From Karstenula rhodostoma CBS 690.94 (taxonomy: Eukaryota > Ascomycota > Dothideomycetes > Pleosporales > Didymosphaeriaceae): 64,000 nt of DNA. The position numbers and the translations under genes were made by a program. The stretch spans positions 487,697-551,696 of the forward strand of contig MU001498.1 of assembly GCA_010093485.1 (NCBI GenBank), written 5' to 3'. The first letter of the stretch is position 1. The number at the start of each line of letters is the position of its first letter. Below are positions 48,034-60,388 of the stretch, piece after piece. The notes under the pieces were generated by a model. That model was not told the origin of the DNA. It searched no databases and was given only the letters and a program-made list of their open reading frames with translations.

Positions 48034-49877
48034 GTTGTCTTGAAGCGGACGCGTTGAGCACGGTAGGTTACACAATGCTACTATAGACGGAAATATCCAC
48101 CTGCCGCAGAGTACTCCAAGAGCTTCAGGACCGTTGAATAGGTGTATTAGCCGCCTAGCTCGCTGTCTCGTCCGCCCGACGGTTCGACAGCTTGCAGATT
48201 CCCATGCTTGGAGCAGTGAGCCGTGCAGGGCGGTTGGACATGCACGACGCTCACTCGCTCGCTAGCGTCACGTGAACGAAAGTTCATGCGCGTTGTGAGC
48301 GATCCTTGCAAGGTATCCTGCCTGTTGGAAGAAGAGGAGACGAGTCGCGCCGGGATGTCACCAGTCGGGCGCGCCGCCGCTGCACAGGAAAGCGACAGCG
48401 GAAAGCGACAGCTGTGTGACGGCAGGACAGATGATGAATCGAAGCATAAACAGGGCAGACATGCCATCTGCGGTGCAACGCAGCCCTCGCTCGCCGTGAC
48501 TGCTTCCGTGTGCGCGTGCAGATGTCTGAGCCCGACGGATGAACGTGACCTCGTGGTGGCTACAGCGGCGTGGGCTCTGAAGCAATCAGCGGGCGCAGAG
48601 CGAGGGCAGCTGGCATAAGCAGGCTGCGGATAGTGTTGCCGGCGAGTTTGGTTCCCATGTGCAGCCAATGCCCCATGGCGCCCCGACTCGATCCCTGAGC
48701 GCAGCGTGGCAAGCAACGGGGCCCCGTTCAGCGAACCGAGCGGGAGATTCTTGGGTGGCAAAACCGGAGCTTGGAATGCCTGCTGATCGCTGCAGGCCGC
48801 GGCGCATCCCAGCCCCACGCCATAGCTACGGAAAAATGAAAGTGGCATGACAGGGCGAGCGACGGCAGGCTTCTAGACGCGACGAGTAGACTTTGCGAAG
48901 CTGGAAGCTGGAAGCTGTGACGACGACGTGAGGTCGCCGACAGCGAGCTACAAGGGCACTAGGGAGCACCCCGAGCGGCGAGCGCAACGGCCCGCCTTCA
49001 GGCGCGGGTGAATGACGGAGCGCGAGACGGGCTCCAGGCTCCAGGCTCCAGGCTCCAGGATCATCTATCGAGCGCCGAGCGGAAAGGCGCCCGCGAGCCA
49101 TGGTGTGGGTGTGGGTGTGGGTGCACTGTGCACAGCGTGCAGAACGACGGTTCACTGCCAGTGCGGCAGGCAGTGCCAGGGGAGGTGTCGCTCCTGGCGC
49201 TCCCTAACGAGCGAGGCTGTCTCGGCTGGGGGTTTGCGGGCAAGACTATTGACGACAGACGCGTACCATGGCACGGCAGAGGCTTTTATTGATAGGGGCA
49301 GGACGAGAGACATGAGGGCTGCCGTCCAATGAAGGCATGCTTGGGTCTCAAGTCGTGCATCTGACTGACCGGGGCCGCCCTCCCCGCTAGCATCTCTTCT
49401 CCTATATCTCCTATACAACACCTACATAGCACGCGCACTCTGCCCTCGCTCAGGCTCGCACGCTGCCACGCTGACTGATCGAACGGCCCGCCACTGTTGT
49501 CTCGCGTTGACGACCCCTTCGTGTTTGCTGAGTGCTCTGACGCCCGCTCGAGCAGCCGTCTGTTTGCGGCCCACCCTCTGTGCTCATCTCCCGCCCAGCG
49601 ACGGTGTGCAAAGGGGGAAAAGGAGAGCAGCCCAGCCCTGTCATTTCCCGCTCTTTCATAGCCTCTGCGCGCGCCGTCTGTGGCCGCTCGAGCGCCGCCG
49701 TCCCCTATCTCCACCGCGACAGGACCAGCCAGTCGCCGCGACCGTCCGTCCGCAGACCGCAGACCGCTGAAGACCCTCTGAGCCGCCGCCTTGGCACCAG
49801 TGCCTGCCCTAGTTAATTTTCCCGTCCACGTCCATCTCGACTCCCAGCAGCCCCCCTCTCCTGCACTCCTCACCACC
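48034..49877. promoter_or_regulatory. 1.8-kb upstream region of PIN4 with short tandem repeats
   Basis: GC-rich DNA without a gene I can support. It contains four GCTCCAG heptamers at 49031-49058 and GTGTGG repeats at 49101-49122. From about 49430 it is rich in C and T, typical of a long fungal 5' leader. Several short upstream frames could act as uORFs. The frames on either strand look like GC-driven artefacts. Confidence 0.5.
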
Positions 49878-51761
49878 ATGTACTCCGCGTACGATCCGCC
49901 CTCGTCGCGGTCGCCCGGCTCGCACCGCCACCAGCCGCAGACCCTTCACCGCCAGCCCTCCCGCCAGTTTGACGCATACGGCCAGCTGCCGCCCGGCGCC
50001 CTGTACGCTGGCGACGACCACCAGCAGGCCTACCAGCAGCCGCAGCCACGCAGCTACGACCGCCTGAATGCAACCATCCACTCGCCTTACAACTACGACA
50101 TGGGCGCCCAGGGCTGGAACGCAAACGCCTTTGGCCAAAACACCATCGGCGCGCTCGGCGGCGCTGCAACCACCCGCTCAAAGCAGCAGGGCCGCGGCGG
50201 CGGCGGGCGCAGTGCTTTGCCGGCGGTAAGTGATGCTGTGCCAAACTAATCTGCATCTGCTGACCCTTCTCAGGGATGGCTGGACCAGCCCCAGGGCCTT
50301 CCGACGTTCGCGCTAGGTGGCTTGGGCAATGGTCACCCAAACTCGCTGCTGAACCCTGCCATGCAGCAGAACCAGTTTTCGCACGACGTCGACGAGGAAC
50401 TCATCCCCACCGCCATCGTGATCAAGAATATCCCCTTCGCCGTGAAGAAGGAGCAGCTCGTCTCGCTGATGACTGAGCTCCGTCTGCCCCTGCCGTATGC
50501 CTTCAACTACCATTTCGACAATGGCGTCTTCAGGGGTCTTGCCTTCGCCAACTTCACGACGGCAGAGGAGACGGCCCAAGTCATCGAAGCCATGAACCAC
50601 TTCGAGCTCCACGGTAGGAAGCTCCGCGTCGAGTACAAGAAGATGCTGCCGTTGGCTGAGCGGGAACGGATCGAACGCGAGAAGAGGGAGCGCAGAGGCC
50701 AGCTGGAGGAGCAGCACCGTCCCATGGCCGGATCCCTGCAGACGCAACAATCATACAGCTCTTTGGCTTCTCACATACCAGCGACCTCTCCCTCCCCCGT
50801 GTCAGGGCTCCGTCAGCAAAAGCCTGCTATGTGGCGCGGAGACCTCGGAGGAGGAGGGCCTTCTCCGACCAACCCTTCGGCAGAAGTGGACCTAAACGAT
50901 CCCCAGGTACTGCAGTTCTACTCACAGCTGCTCCTCTTCAAAGAGTCGCCCGAAAGGGATAGCATGACATTCCCATCTACCTTGTCACCGCCTCAACGAC
51001 GCATTGTCCACACCCTGGCCCATCAACTTGGCCTTGCTCACATCTCCAAGGGCGACAGTGGACAGCGCCAGCTGCACATCTTCAAGGTCCACGATAGCCA
51101 GGGCTTGAGCCCGCCTATGCCGCAGATGCCCGCGAACCATGCCACCGAACAACCACGTCGCGGTCTCAACCGTGCCGCTACCACCGACTTCAGTGACGTT
51201 CGCGCCTCGGAAGGTTTCTACAATGCGTTTGGGAGGCAAGCTTCCGGTCTCCTTGGGTTCCCTGATTCTCCTGGGGGGCTGGCCGCCACACCCAATCTGC
51301 GAGCCGCCAAGTCGTATGCTGACCTTCGATCGTACACTCCATCACCAGCGCCATCCACAGCGAGCCATCCGATCGGCCGCCTGGGAGGGCATACCCTGGA
51401 AGGCCTATCCTTCACTGGTTCCTCCACAAATCCGAACGGTACCCCGACAACGGGTTCCATGTCGCAACGTGACGATGGTCTGCTCGAACGCGAGCTTGGT
51501 CGCATGCAGATCGGAGGGGCCTTCGGCCAAGGCGGCAGCCCGCGTTCGCTCCGGCAAATGACGTCCTGGGACAACCCGGGTCCTATTGGAGGCCATCGTA
51601 CGTTTGGAGGAAACTACGACGATCGTCCTTCCAGGCAACCTCGTGGCCCTGTACCCGAGCGCGGCAGTGGCTTCAGTCGCCCGCGACAGAATGGCCACCA
51701 AGGCCGCGGCAGCGACGAACTCTCCTCGCAGTCCAACGTGGAGATTCTCGTTGGCCAGTGA
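49878..51761 (+). CDS. PIN4: PIN4-like RNA-binding protein (RRM and R3H), 611 aa
   Basis: Two exons, 49878-50225 and 50274-51761, with a 48-bp GTAAGT...TCAG intron (612 codons with stop). It starts MYSAYDPPSSRSPGS in a good context (CACCATG). The first 150 residues are Gln/Ser/Gly-rich. The RRM spans about 158-236: TAIVIKNIPFAVKKEQL (RNP2) and GVFRGLAFANF (RNP1). The R3H domain lies at about 335-376 with PPQRRIVHTLAHQLGL. The long C-terminus is Ser/Pro/Gly-rich with SQ/TQ-like sites. Yeast Pin4/Mdt1 is a Rad53 target linked to G2/M and DNA damage; fission yeast Cip1/Cip2 act on stress mRNAs. The large upstream region suggests control at the leader. Confidence 0.9.
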
Positions 51762-52957
51762 GAAGATCGACGACGATAATATGTTTAAGAGCGCTACGCA
51801 TGCTCGCCCAACGTCACATGTGGGTGGATATTTGAACGAGAGATGATGACGTTTACGGCCGTGTACACCTGGCCTTCGCTCGAGACAGACTTTACTCTCA
51901 CGACGTATACGAAGAATGACGCTACGACAGTAGAGACTACATTTGACGGAGCTCGGGCTCCTGATCTCGCATTTTAACTTGGGTACACCGAAAAAAGCAT
52001 TTCAAGGATATACTGGATCTCCACTGTTGTTTCTGCCTGTTTGTTTGCTTGCTTGGTTTCTTTTCCTCACTGGACTGTATTAATTGTTCTCACCTTTTTG
52101 CATTAGGTCTTGCGTAGTAGTTGGGCTTCGTTTTGTAATCGCTTGTTGGGGATCCGGGCTAACAACGGACACCTCTTCGTTAGTACGTTCGCACTGGAAA
52201 GGCTTCTGCGGTGTCTTCTGTCGCGCCGGCTGCCGTCGAAGCCTCGTACGCGCTCGCTGGCCCAGAGTGCGGTGCGCCGAGTCAAATTCAACGCTGCTTT
52301 GCTTTGCACCCCAACTTGTTTACGTCTTTACCGTTTTGCTTGCTCTGCTCATTGTGTACTGTGTTTTTTTCCTTGTTTTCTTCGACAAACTCAACCGCAC
52401 ACGAGCGAAACGACGAGATACCTTGCATATATGACGACGACTACATTCTAGCGATACGACGACCAAAGCAACGGCATCCGCACACGCACACGAAGAAAGA
52501 CCATCGTTTGGGTGATGCTCTTCCAGCTCCCTAACGACACCCCCCGCATTGTCTATATCCCCCGATCCGATACCGATACCGATACCAATACCGACCACGT
52601 TCCTGCTCCCAACCTGCAATCTATCACGCGTTCTGCGCACGGCCTAGCCTCATCGCGCAGCCGCCAGTCGCTTTGCTGTGCTATCTCATCCTATCCACCC
52701 CTTCCCCCTCTCTCTCCTAATTTTCCTCCACACTGCTTGCTTGCTTTCATATACAACCCTCCCTTCATCCCGTGGATTTCTCACATGACGTATACTCGGC
52801 GACGGGATTGACGAGCGGCGGCTTGATTGTTTGAAGAAGTGTTTTGTTTCGCGCTTTGGCTTTTGGGGAGGTGGCGGGGATGGATGAGTGGAGATGCGTT
52901 GGGTGGGGGGTCGTTCGCTGTTTGGGTATGTAAGGGAGGGGAGGGGGCTTGTGATAG

Positions 52958-52982
52958 GATGGGATGGGATGGGATGGGATGG
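52958..52982 (+). repeat. TGGGA pentanucleotide repeat
   Basis: About five tandem GATGG/TGGGA units, uninterrupted. Confidence 0.85.
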
Positions 52983-53395
52983 TTGGAGGGTGGCGTAATA
53001 TGAGAACTTCTCTACTCTATTCTTTCTTCGTGATATGGTATGAGTGTGATGTGGTGAAAAGCGTTCTCACGAATCGCGGGGCTTGGGTCGTGTCGACATG
53101 TCTTCTGTGGGGTTGGATGGCGTGGCCGTAAGCTGTGTTCGTGCTGGATGGGTGAAGGCTTCCCTGACTTCTACTGTTGATGTGGTGGAGTTCAATCAGG
53201 ACTGGGCATTGATTGATAATGCGTCTGTCTGTGTGTTATTCTTGGTGTACACTATGTATCTGGATACCTTGCATGCACCCCTGGTTGAACTGTCATTCTC
53301 GTTCTAGCAAGGGGGAGAGTGTTATGGTGTTATACTGTTATGTGGGTACTAGGGATGCGCAGTGCAATATCCACACCTTCAAAGGGCGGTGCATG

Positions 53396-53472
53396 AGTCA
53401 AGTCAGGTCAAGTCAGGCAAGTCAAGTCAAGTCAAGTCAAGTCAGGTCAGGTCAGATTAAGTCAAGTCAGGT
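53396..53472 (+). repeat. GTCAA/GTCAG minisatellite
   Basis: About fifteen tandem five-base units, mostly GTCAA with GTCAG variants, interrupted by AGATTAA near 53454. It is followed directly by four AACCC units. Confidence 0.85.
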
Positions 53473-54473
53473 CCCAACCCAACCCAACCCAACTCAGCCC
53501 AGCTCAAGGTAGACTGCCAACCTACCCACGAAACCCTAATAAGCAAAGTAACCTGCAAACTAACCCGCCTCCACCTACTGCTACCCGCCTGGCTTCGTCT
53601 CGTACAACCGCCACCCTGGATGAAATCTACCACCCTAACAAAACCCCGTCTTGATTGGTTTTTGGATGACCAGTCGCACACCGCACCCACCGCATTGTTG
53701 TTTGTCCAAGCCTACCCCCTAAGAATCCACGCACTATGCGCCCGCATTTTCTCACAGGCTTCGGCTTTAGCTTTGCTTTGGCGCCGGTGGCGCGCGATAG
53801 TACGGTTGTGTGTGCAAGAAGCCATCCCTTCACGTGAAACGTATGGATAGCTCGGGGCTTAGTACAATTGAGTGCAACGTACTGATTGGAGAAGTGGGAA
53901 GGTGGGCAAGTAGTGATTGGGTACAGTGACGGACGCAGTGCTCAGTTAGTACGGTGTATGAGGGGTTTGAGATGACGCCTAAGGGTTTGTTCATGTAGAC
54001 AGTGTGTTCACCGTGCAGCGCGACTGTGGTGGGTGAACGGGACATTTCGAAATCACGCAAAAGATAGGGTTTCTCCGGACGCGGGATGTTTGCTGTTTAC
54101 TACTACATAATGGTGGAACCTGGCTGAAGCCCAAACCGAACACCTACCCACACACGCCGTACACAGACAAAAGAGAGGTGACACAGCAGGAACCTATCCT
54201 AGTAGTCTCCATCGACCCAAGCATCGGAAAAAAGAAAAAAGAGGCGACTGAGCGCGCCCTGTGCTAGCCGCCCGCGAGACCCGCCGCACGACACAAGCGG
54301 AAAAGACGGATAAACTCGGTCCTTGGATATAGTTGGAGGTGGTTGCCCTCCACTGATTCAATGCCTTTGCCCTTGTGGAGATGGTCGTTGGAAGGGCATT
54401 TCCTGCCTGCATGCGCGTATTCGCAACGGACGTTTGAGACACCGCATCCACATGTCTCCGTATTTTTGGGCTA

Positions 54474-55068
54474 CTACGCCTCGATGGGCTTCACGCCCTT
54501 CTTCTTCTGCTCGACCTTGAGCAGCAACGCGCGGTTGATGTGTGGCAGTACACCTCCGAAAGCGATGGTTGCGCGGATGAGCGTGTCCAGCTCCTCGTCA
54601 CCGCGGATGGCGAGCTGCAAGTGGCGCGGCGTAATACGCTTAACCTTAAGATCCTTGGCGGCGTTGCCTGCTAGTTCAAGGACTTCGGCAGTCAAATACT
54701 CGAGGACGGCGGTGAGGTAGATGGAGGCTTTGGCGCCGATGCGCGTCTTCTGGCGGGTGATGGTTCGGAGGTGGCGCTTTATGCGACCGCAAGGGAACTG
54801 GCCGGAAGTGTGAGCGAGTGCGGGCTGCAAGGTGGCGCGGCGCATCGTAGCTTGGACTCTTCGTCGCGCGAGGAGGGGCTGCGAGCGCGCATTCGGAGCT
54901 TACCTGCAGACCAGCCTTCGCCGAGTGCGATTTGGTAGTCTTGACGTGCGAGTCACCCTTTCCTCCCGTCTTGCCACCGGTCTTGCCCTAGAAGCGCATC
55001 AGCTCCGGTGCGCTCTTCATCGCACTGAGAGGGGTGCCGAGTCAGGCGCGTACCTTTCCTCCTGGCAT
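54474..55068 (-). CDS. HTZ1: histone variant H2A.Z, 140 aa
   Basis: Three exons on the minus strand: 55068-55054 (MPGGK), 54987-54904 and 54797-54474 (141 codons with stop). The N-terminal tail has [12 protein letters not shown] with acetylatable lysines. Then comes [17 protein letters not shown], and the histone fold with [21 protein letters not shown] and [15 protein letters not shown], the last being the H2A.Z docking and acidic-patch region. The insert-type L1 and the tail ending [10 protein letters not shown] also fit H2A.Z rather than canonical H2A. It is placed in nucleosomes by SWR1. FPCGR replaces the usual FPVGR. The first exon is only 15 coding bases. Confidence 0.95.
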
Positions 55069-55320
55069 CGTTAGGGCGTATTTCGCGAGAAATTACTGTT
55101 GAGTTGCTATGAATAGGGGTGCGCGACCGTGAATCCCGGCGTTCGAGTCGCGTTCGATGGTGGTGGTGTGGGTGTCGGTGGGGTGGCTGGGTGGAGAGAG
55201 AGCTCTTCTTTGGAATGGTTGTTGTTATGAAGTCGCGTTAATCGAATCGGGGAAGGTGATGCTTGGCGAAAGGCGCCACCATGCGTTTTTGAACAGGCAG
55301 CAAGCAGCAAAAGGGTGCTA

Positions 55321-55697
55321 CTATAGTCCAGTAATAATGGCCAATGAGTGTTCGTTGATGTAGCGCTTGTGTGTCGTAGACGGATGGGTGCAGGCGTACG
55401 ACTGTAGGTCCAGGCACTTCGTGACGTTATGGCCAGGATGGACTTCAAGTCTTGGAGGATCCCAGACCACGCGCTTCCTTGGAATATTAGTAAGTCCGGC
55501 AGATGCGATTAAAATACGTACCTTGTGTTGCATCCCTGGTACAGCACGCTGAGATGCGTCGGCTCGCTGCCCTCATGTGACTTGGTGATGCCCACTGGCA
55601 TCCATGTTAACTTGCTTTCGTTCCGAGGATAGAATAGAAGAGGTGTAGAGGAAAGGACTGGAGTGAGGAGAATTCTCAAAATAGAAGTAAAAGACAT
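55321..55697 (-). CDS. small protein, possibly secreted, 110 aa
   Basis: Two exons on the minus strand: 55697-55522 and 55477-55321 (111 codons with stop), with a GTACGT...CAAG intron. The N-terminus MSFTSILRILLTPVLSS is hydrophobic and could be a signal peptide, though its charge is low. The rest contains NESKLTWMPVGITKSHEG, LYQGCNTRK, GHNVTKCLDLQSYACTHPS and an NVT glycosylation site. There are three cysteines. No family is recognised. A 15-base run of C (minus strand) lies 19 bases upstream of the start codon. The exon structure is consistent, but without a homologue the gene is only moderately supported. Confidence 0.5.
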
Positions 55698-56613
55698 TGC
55701 AATGGATATATGCGAGGGGGGGGGGGGGGGAGAACAGCGCAGAAGTATCCGGTTAGGAAGTGCTGGAAGATATCTGTGAATCAGGGTGTAGCATTGCTTA
55801 CGATATGTGAAGTCTGGTACCCGAAGACTGAAGAACCGACTGTGAGTAGTCCTGAGAGGTGCTTCATGAGTTCGGCATGTGATGTATTTTAGAAAACACG
55901 CCGTTGGCGGAGGCGTCTCAAGGGTTGAAAATGGCAGACATAGTACAAACTTCGAATCATGTCAGTGAGTGTAAGGTTCCGGGTTAGTCTGGTGATGGTA
56001 GTGTCTTTCTCCTTGCTCGTCCCTGCGAGCGACTGGGACAAAGGTACGGTGGACTCGAGCTGCTGCAGCTACCCGCATGAATGGTGGATGACAGAGCTCG
56101 AGGGGTTGGCCATGTGGTGTTTCATATGATGATGGAGCAGTCTGAACCGGTTCGGTCACGATACCGACACATGCAGTATAGTAGAGTGAAGACGGTAAAA
56201 AAGCGTTGCGGGTAGCACAATGAAAGCCGCGATGTTCGCTGTGCATCGACAACAGAACCAAGCCGACAGCGCAAGCATGCGGGGCTAGCCCTGAACAGGC
56301 CTGGCCCCGTATTACGTAATTCAATGAGGCACCACGACGACACCCAGCTCTCCCTTTCCGCGCCGCAAGCCGCTGGTAACTGGCCTATTTCCAAAAGCCG
56401 CTGCACGCCCTCTTGTGTACCCCGCCGACCGTCTGCACATCATCTCCGCGCAGTCGTGGCTGTCCCAGACGCCCGAGCGCCAGCCCGATCCGAGCTCCTC
56501 GTTCCGGACAGCTATCCATCCATCGCCTGGGTTGACACACCTCGCCGCCGCCGCATGTTGACACGCGCGGAACCGCTTGACCCAACACACGACCACTTCA
56601 GAGGAGTGACGCA
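55698..56613. other. intergenic region upstream of striatin
   Basis: 916 bp between outward-facing starts (the 110-aa gene and striatin). It contains the G15 run at 55716-55730. A minus-strand frame at 55962-56324 is His/Arg-rich and unconvincing. I see no further gene. Confidence 0.45.
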
Positions 56614-59290
56614 ATGGCATGGCAGTCGCCCTCGGCCATGGGCCCAGGAGGAGCTGCTGGCGGAGGTGACGGCAATGCGCAGACAGGGACAGAGTATACG
56701 CTCCAGGGTAAGGGATGCCGCCCCTGGCACGATGCCGTCGCAGGCTGCATGTGCTGATTGATGCCCACAGGAGTTATGCGCTTCCTGCAGCTGGAATGGC
56801 ACAGTCACGAACGAGCGCGCAATGCCTGGGACATCGAGCGCGCTGAGATGAAGGCCAAGATCGCAAAGCAGGAAGGCGAGGTCCGCAGTGCGAAGAAGCT
56901 GAACGACCAGCTCAACAGGCACGTGCAGATGCTCGAGCAGGCACTGAAGAACGAGCGGTCAAAGTCAAAGGCCGGCGCGAGCGCCCAAGCCGCAGCCGAC
57001 GAAAAGAAAGAAAAGGCCAGAGCTGAGGCGAAAAGTGGTATGGGACTTGTAAAGCGTGCGCAAACACTCCTTGTTGTGCTGCTCCCCATCTGCCGTTCAA
57101 GCTGACTGATTTGCTTCTCCAGCTCAGCCCAAGCCCCACAACTCGTTCCTCGATGTCGACCCGGAATCCTCAGAATACGCCGAAGCCGAGCGAGACAACC
57201 TCCGCGAGAAGTCCAAGATGTATCTCACAAGATGCGTCGAGGAAATCACCTATTTGCTGACGCCTCCCGCTCAGCCTGCGCCTCAGCCAGGCCATCATGG
57301 ACTGGACAACGGCTCTGCTTTCTTAAATCACGGCCAGCCTTCGATGGAGGACCTGTACCCCGGCCTTCGACAGCACCAGGGGAAGCCGCATCTGCCTACA
57401 ATGCCCAACACATCTTTATCGAATCATCAAGTGCACGGCAATCCTACATCTACAGAGATGCACCCTTTCGGAGTGCAGCCGCCTCAATTCCCTCCCCAGG
57501 CCCCGCCCATGACCCGCGAGCCTTCGGGTCAGCCCCTGATCTCTCATGCAGGCCCATCGCCCGAATTTATTACACAACCACCGCAACAGCAGCAACCACA
57601 ACAACCCTTTGTCTCTGTGCCTGAGGAGGAGGTAGAGAAGGTCACGCACACCTTTGACAATCAGGGTCGGCCGATGACTAGTCGGGAAGAGGGATCATTG
57701 GGCAATGCTCCAGTGACGGTCGAGGACCCAGGAAGCTGGAATTTCGAAGAAGAGCCTCTTACCGAAATTCCCCAGGAGCCTCCGCTACCCCGGAGACCAG
57801 ATACTGAATCTTTCCCGAGTGCCAACAGCATCCCCGCAAAATCACCCCCGCGACATGGGAAACGGAAAACAAGTCTAGAGCTGCACCGAAGACGGGCAAG
57901 TCAAGGAGAAGTGCGAGAAGCGACCAACCAGAATTCACGATCTGACACTCAGAACTTCAAAGTACGATTCGCCCTTCGAGGCCACCTTGACGTCGTGCGG
58001 TCGGTCATCTTTACCGGTGGTGGTAGTCCCACTGAGCCGGAGATCTGTACTGCGGGCGATGACGGCATGGTCAAGAGATGGATCATCCCCGCAAGCTATG
58101 CCAACCAACATAGCATGAACAACGATCTGGACATCTCTCCATACTGGTCACATCGAGGTCATGACGGCATTGTAACTTCTCTGGCGGCATGTCCCTCGAC
58201 AGCCTCCTTCGCAACTGGTGGAAGAGTGTCTGGCGATGGATGGATTTTCTCCGGTGGACAAGATGCTACCATTCGTGTTTGGGAGAGAGGCCGTGTAGAC
58301 CCGAAAGCTACCCTTGAGGGGCACACAGATGCCGTCTGGACGGTGTGCGTACTCCCAGCAACCTGTCACTCAGTGTTTGGCGCGGATTGTAGCAACTACG
58401 GCGGCCCCGACCGAGTGTTGCTTGCCTCAGGTTCGGCAGATGGTACCATCAAGATATGGGCTGTGAGCGCACCTCCACAGCTTGTCTCGCCACCGACAGG
58501 CTCTCGTCGTGGTGTTGGCGGAAGTCGAAGACACTCGGTGACATCAGGATCAAACTACCCCTCATCTCCACAGCCAAGTATTGCGACCTCGACACCGTTC
58601 CACTATATGCTCGTACACACCATCGAGCGTGTTACGCATCCTTCGCCTACTTGTATTAGCCCTCTTTCTCCCAACGGCGAGAACTTTGTGGTTTCATTCG
58701 CAGACGCTTCGATTCTAGTATATGATACGCGAACAGGCGAAGAACTTATTGGCATGGCTAGCGCAGAAACCTACGACGGCACACCGGCAACAGGTATCAC
58801 ATCCGTAGTCACAACGTCACAAAGCATGGAAGGTGCGTCGGCACAAGATTCTAATCGCGGAGCCGACGAAGAGGGCGCTGTCCACGGCCCGACTGGGTCG
58901 GGCACCAGTGGAGGTGTAGAAGGCGTTATTATTAGTGGGCACGAAGACCAGTTCATCAGGTTCTACGATGCGAACTCTGGTAAGTTTTGCCATCGACTAC
59001 ATTCAATGACCAACGTGCTTACAATACCAGGTCAATGCACCTACAACATGCTCGCCCACCCCTCGGCCATCTCCTCCCTCGCTATCAGCAAAGACGGCCG
59101 TGAAGCCGTCTCTGCAGGTCACGACGCCTCGATCCGCTTCTGGTCCCTCGACAAGCGCATCTGCACGCAGGAAATCACCGCCCACCGGATCATGCGCGGC
59201 GAGGGAGTCTGCAGCGTCGTCTGGAGCCAGGACGGGCGCCTCGTCGTCTCCGCGGGTGGCGACGGCGTCGTCAAGGTCTTCGCTAGATGA
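56614..59290 (+). CDS. striatin homologue (PRO11/FAR8), STRIPAK scaffold, 825 aa
   Basis: Four exons: 56614-56707, 56771-57037, 57123-58979 and 59031-59290 (826 codons with stop). The N-terminus (VMRFLQLEWHSHERARNAWD, with ERAEMKAKIAKQEGE) is the caveolin-binding and coiled-coil part of striatins, residues about 33-120. A Pro/Gln-rich disordered linker follows. Seven or so WD40 repeats run from residue 399 (ALRGHLDVVRSVIFT) to the end (GGDGVVKVFAR). Striatin links PP2A and Ste20-type kinases; in filamentous fungi it (PRO11/StrA) is needed for hyphal fusion and fruiting-body development. The last intron is 51 bp and in frame, so retention would insert 17 residues. The start was chosen because it follows a GACGCAATGG context. 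Confidence 0.93.
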
Positions 59291-60388
59291 GATGATTCTG
59301 CATTCGAATTTCTAGCACACGCTGAGCTGTATTTTCAGATCGCACGCGTATTGCATACCGTAAATTTTTAGCCGGAAAAATACCCCAACGCGCACGAGCA
59401 TTCATTGGAACGAGATATGGATTTTTCTTTTTGAGGTGGGATGGAGTCGGAGCGTGCGGTTGGGCTGATGAGGGTAATGGATGAATGGCGGATGGCTTTT
59501 ATCCTTCTTGTATCAAGTTCAAGTATTTGGAGGGACTTGGGAAAGTCGAGTAGAGATGGGTGACGGTTGGCGCAGGTTCGGCTGCGAGCAAGAGCCGTCA
59601 GGTTAATGCATGGTACTTTGGCGCCGTTTTATTGCCTGTGAAAGGGCTACGATGGCGCACTTGTTCTGTAGCTGTACTATATACGAGAGTCGGGAGGAGC
59701 GGAGTTGACGCAGTGAGCGGAATAGACAGTTGAGGACCCTGCGCAATCTGCCCCCTCTGGGTTTTGATGAATGCCCGTTGTAAGATACGCTGATTTGGAC
59801 ATACCTGAACAAACTCCCCGGCGCGACTAGCTCGACTCACCCATCACCACCTTTCTCAGGTGCTTGGTCGAAACAAACATTTCTAAACTCCCTTCTATCC
59901 TGTCTTAGCTACATGTTAAATCTGACAATGTTATTGCTAATTATACAAGGCGCTAGGTAGGCATGCCTATAGCTCTGCACATTACCCCCTTGAATTGTTA
60001 CTAACAAACATTTCCATGTAAAACTGCTGGCGTTATTCAACAATCCCCGAATCGTGCACATCTGCATGCAGAGTTTTGTAAGGTATTGGAGTAACGTGTG
60101 CGGAGTTCAACACTTGGCTGTGGTGTTGCGCACGCTACAGCAGACGTAGCCTGGTGGCGCAGCAGCGGATTCGGGAATCCGATTTAGGATGGCTTACTTC
60201 GTAAACGGCCGCCTCGTTTCATTCTGTCCATGTGTGCTGCTATAATGTCCGATGCTAACGAACACGTCATGTACCGAATGAGATTTGGGGTGTCGAAAGG
60301 TATCTTCCCCAGGTAGTCGCCCTCGCCAATTGCATCCGCACCTGGGCAGAATCCTGAATTTCGTAAACGCTTATCTACACAACCCACC
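59291..60388. other. intergenic region
   Basis: About 1.1 kb. The left part is the 3' side of striatin; the right part is the promoter of the 518-aa gene. I see no gene and no convincing tRNA. Confidence 0.45.

Larger units (their letters stand above)
51762..54473. other. 2.7-kb gene-free region with microsatellites
   Basis: It is flanked by the 3' ends of PIN4 and H2A.Z. Tandem repeats are GATACC (52568-52592), TGGGA (52958-52982), a GTCAA/GTCAG array (53396-53472) and AACCC (53474-53492). I found no protein-coding gene. A long PIN4 3' untranslated region probably fills the first part. A non-coding RNA cannot be excluded. Confidence 0.5.

Noticed and set aside
49286..49879. 197-codon minus-strand open frame upstream of PIN4
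   Set aside because: Low-complexity Arg/Gly/Ala sequence from GC-rich leader DNA, without start context or domain.
52084..52451. Overlapping open frames in the PIN4 3' region
   Set aside because: Composition is Phe/Cys/Leu-rich and tracks T-rich untranslated sequence; no splice structure or family.
55962..56324. 120-codon minus-strand open frame upstream of striatin
   Set aside because: His/Arg-rich, no domain, and it overlaps the probable striatin promoter.
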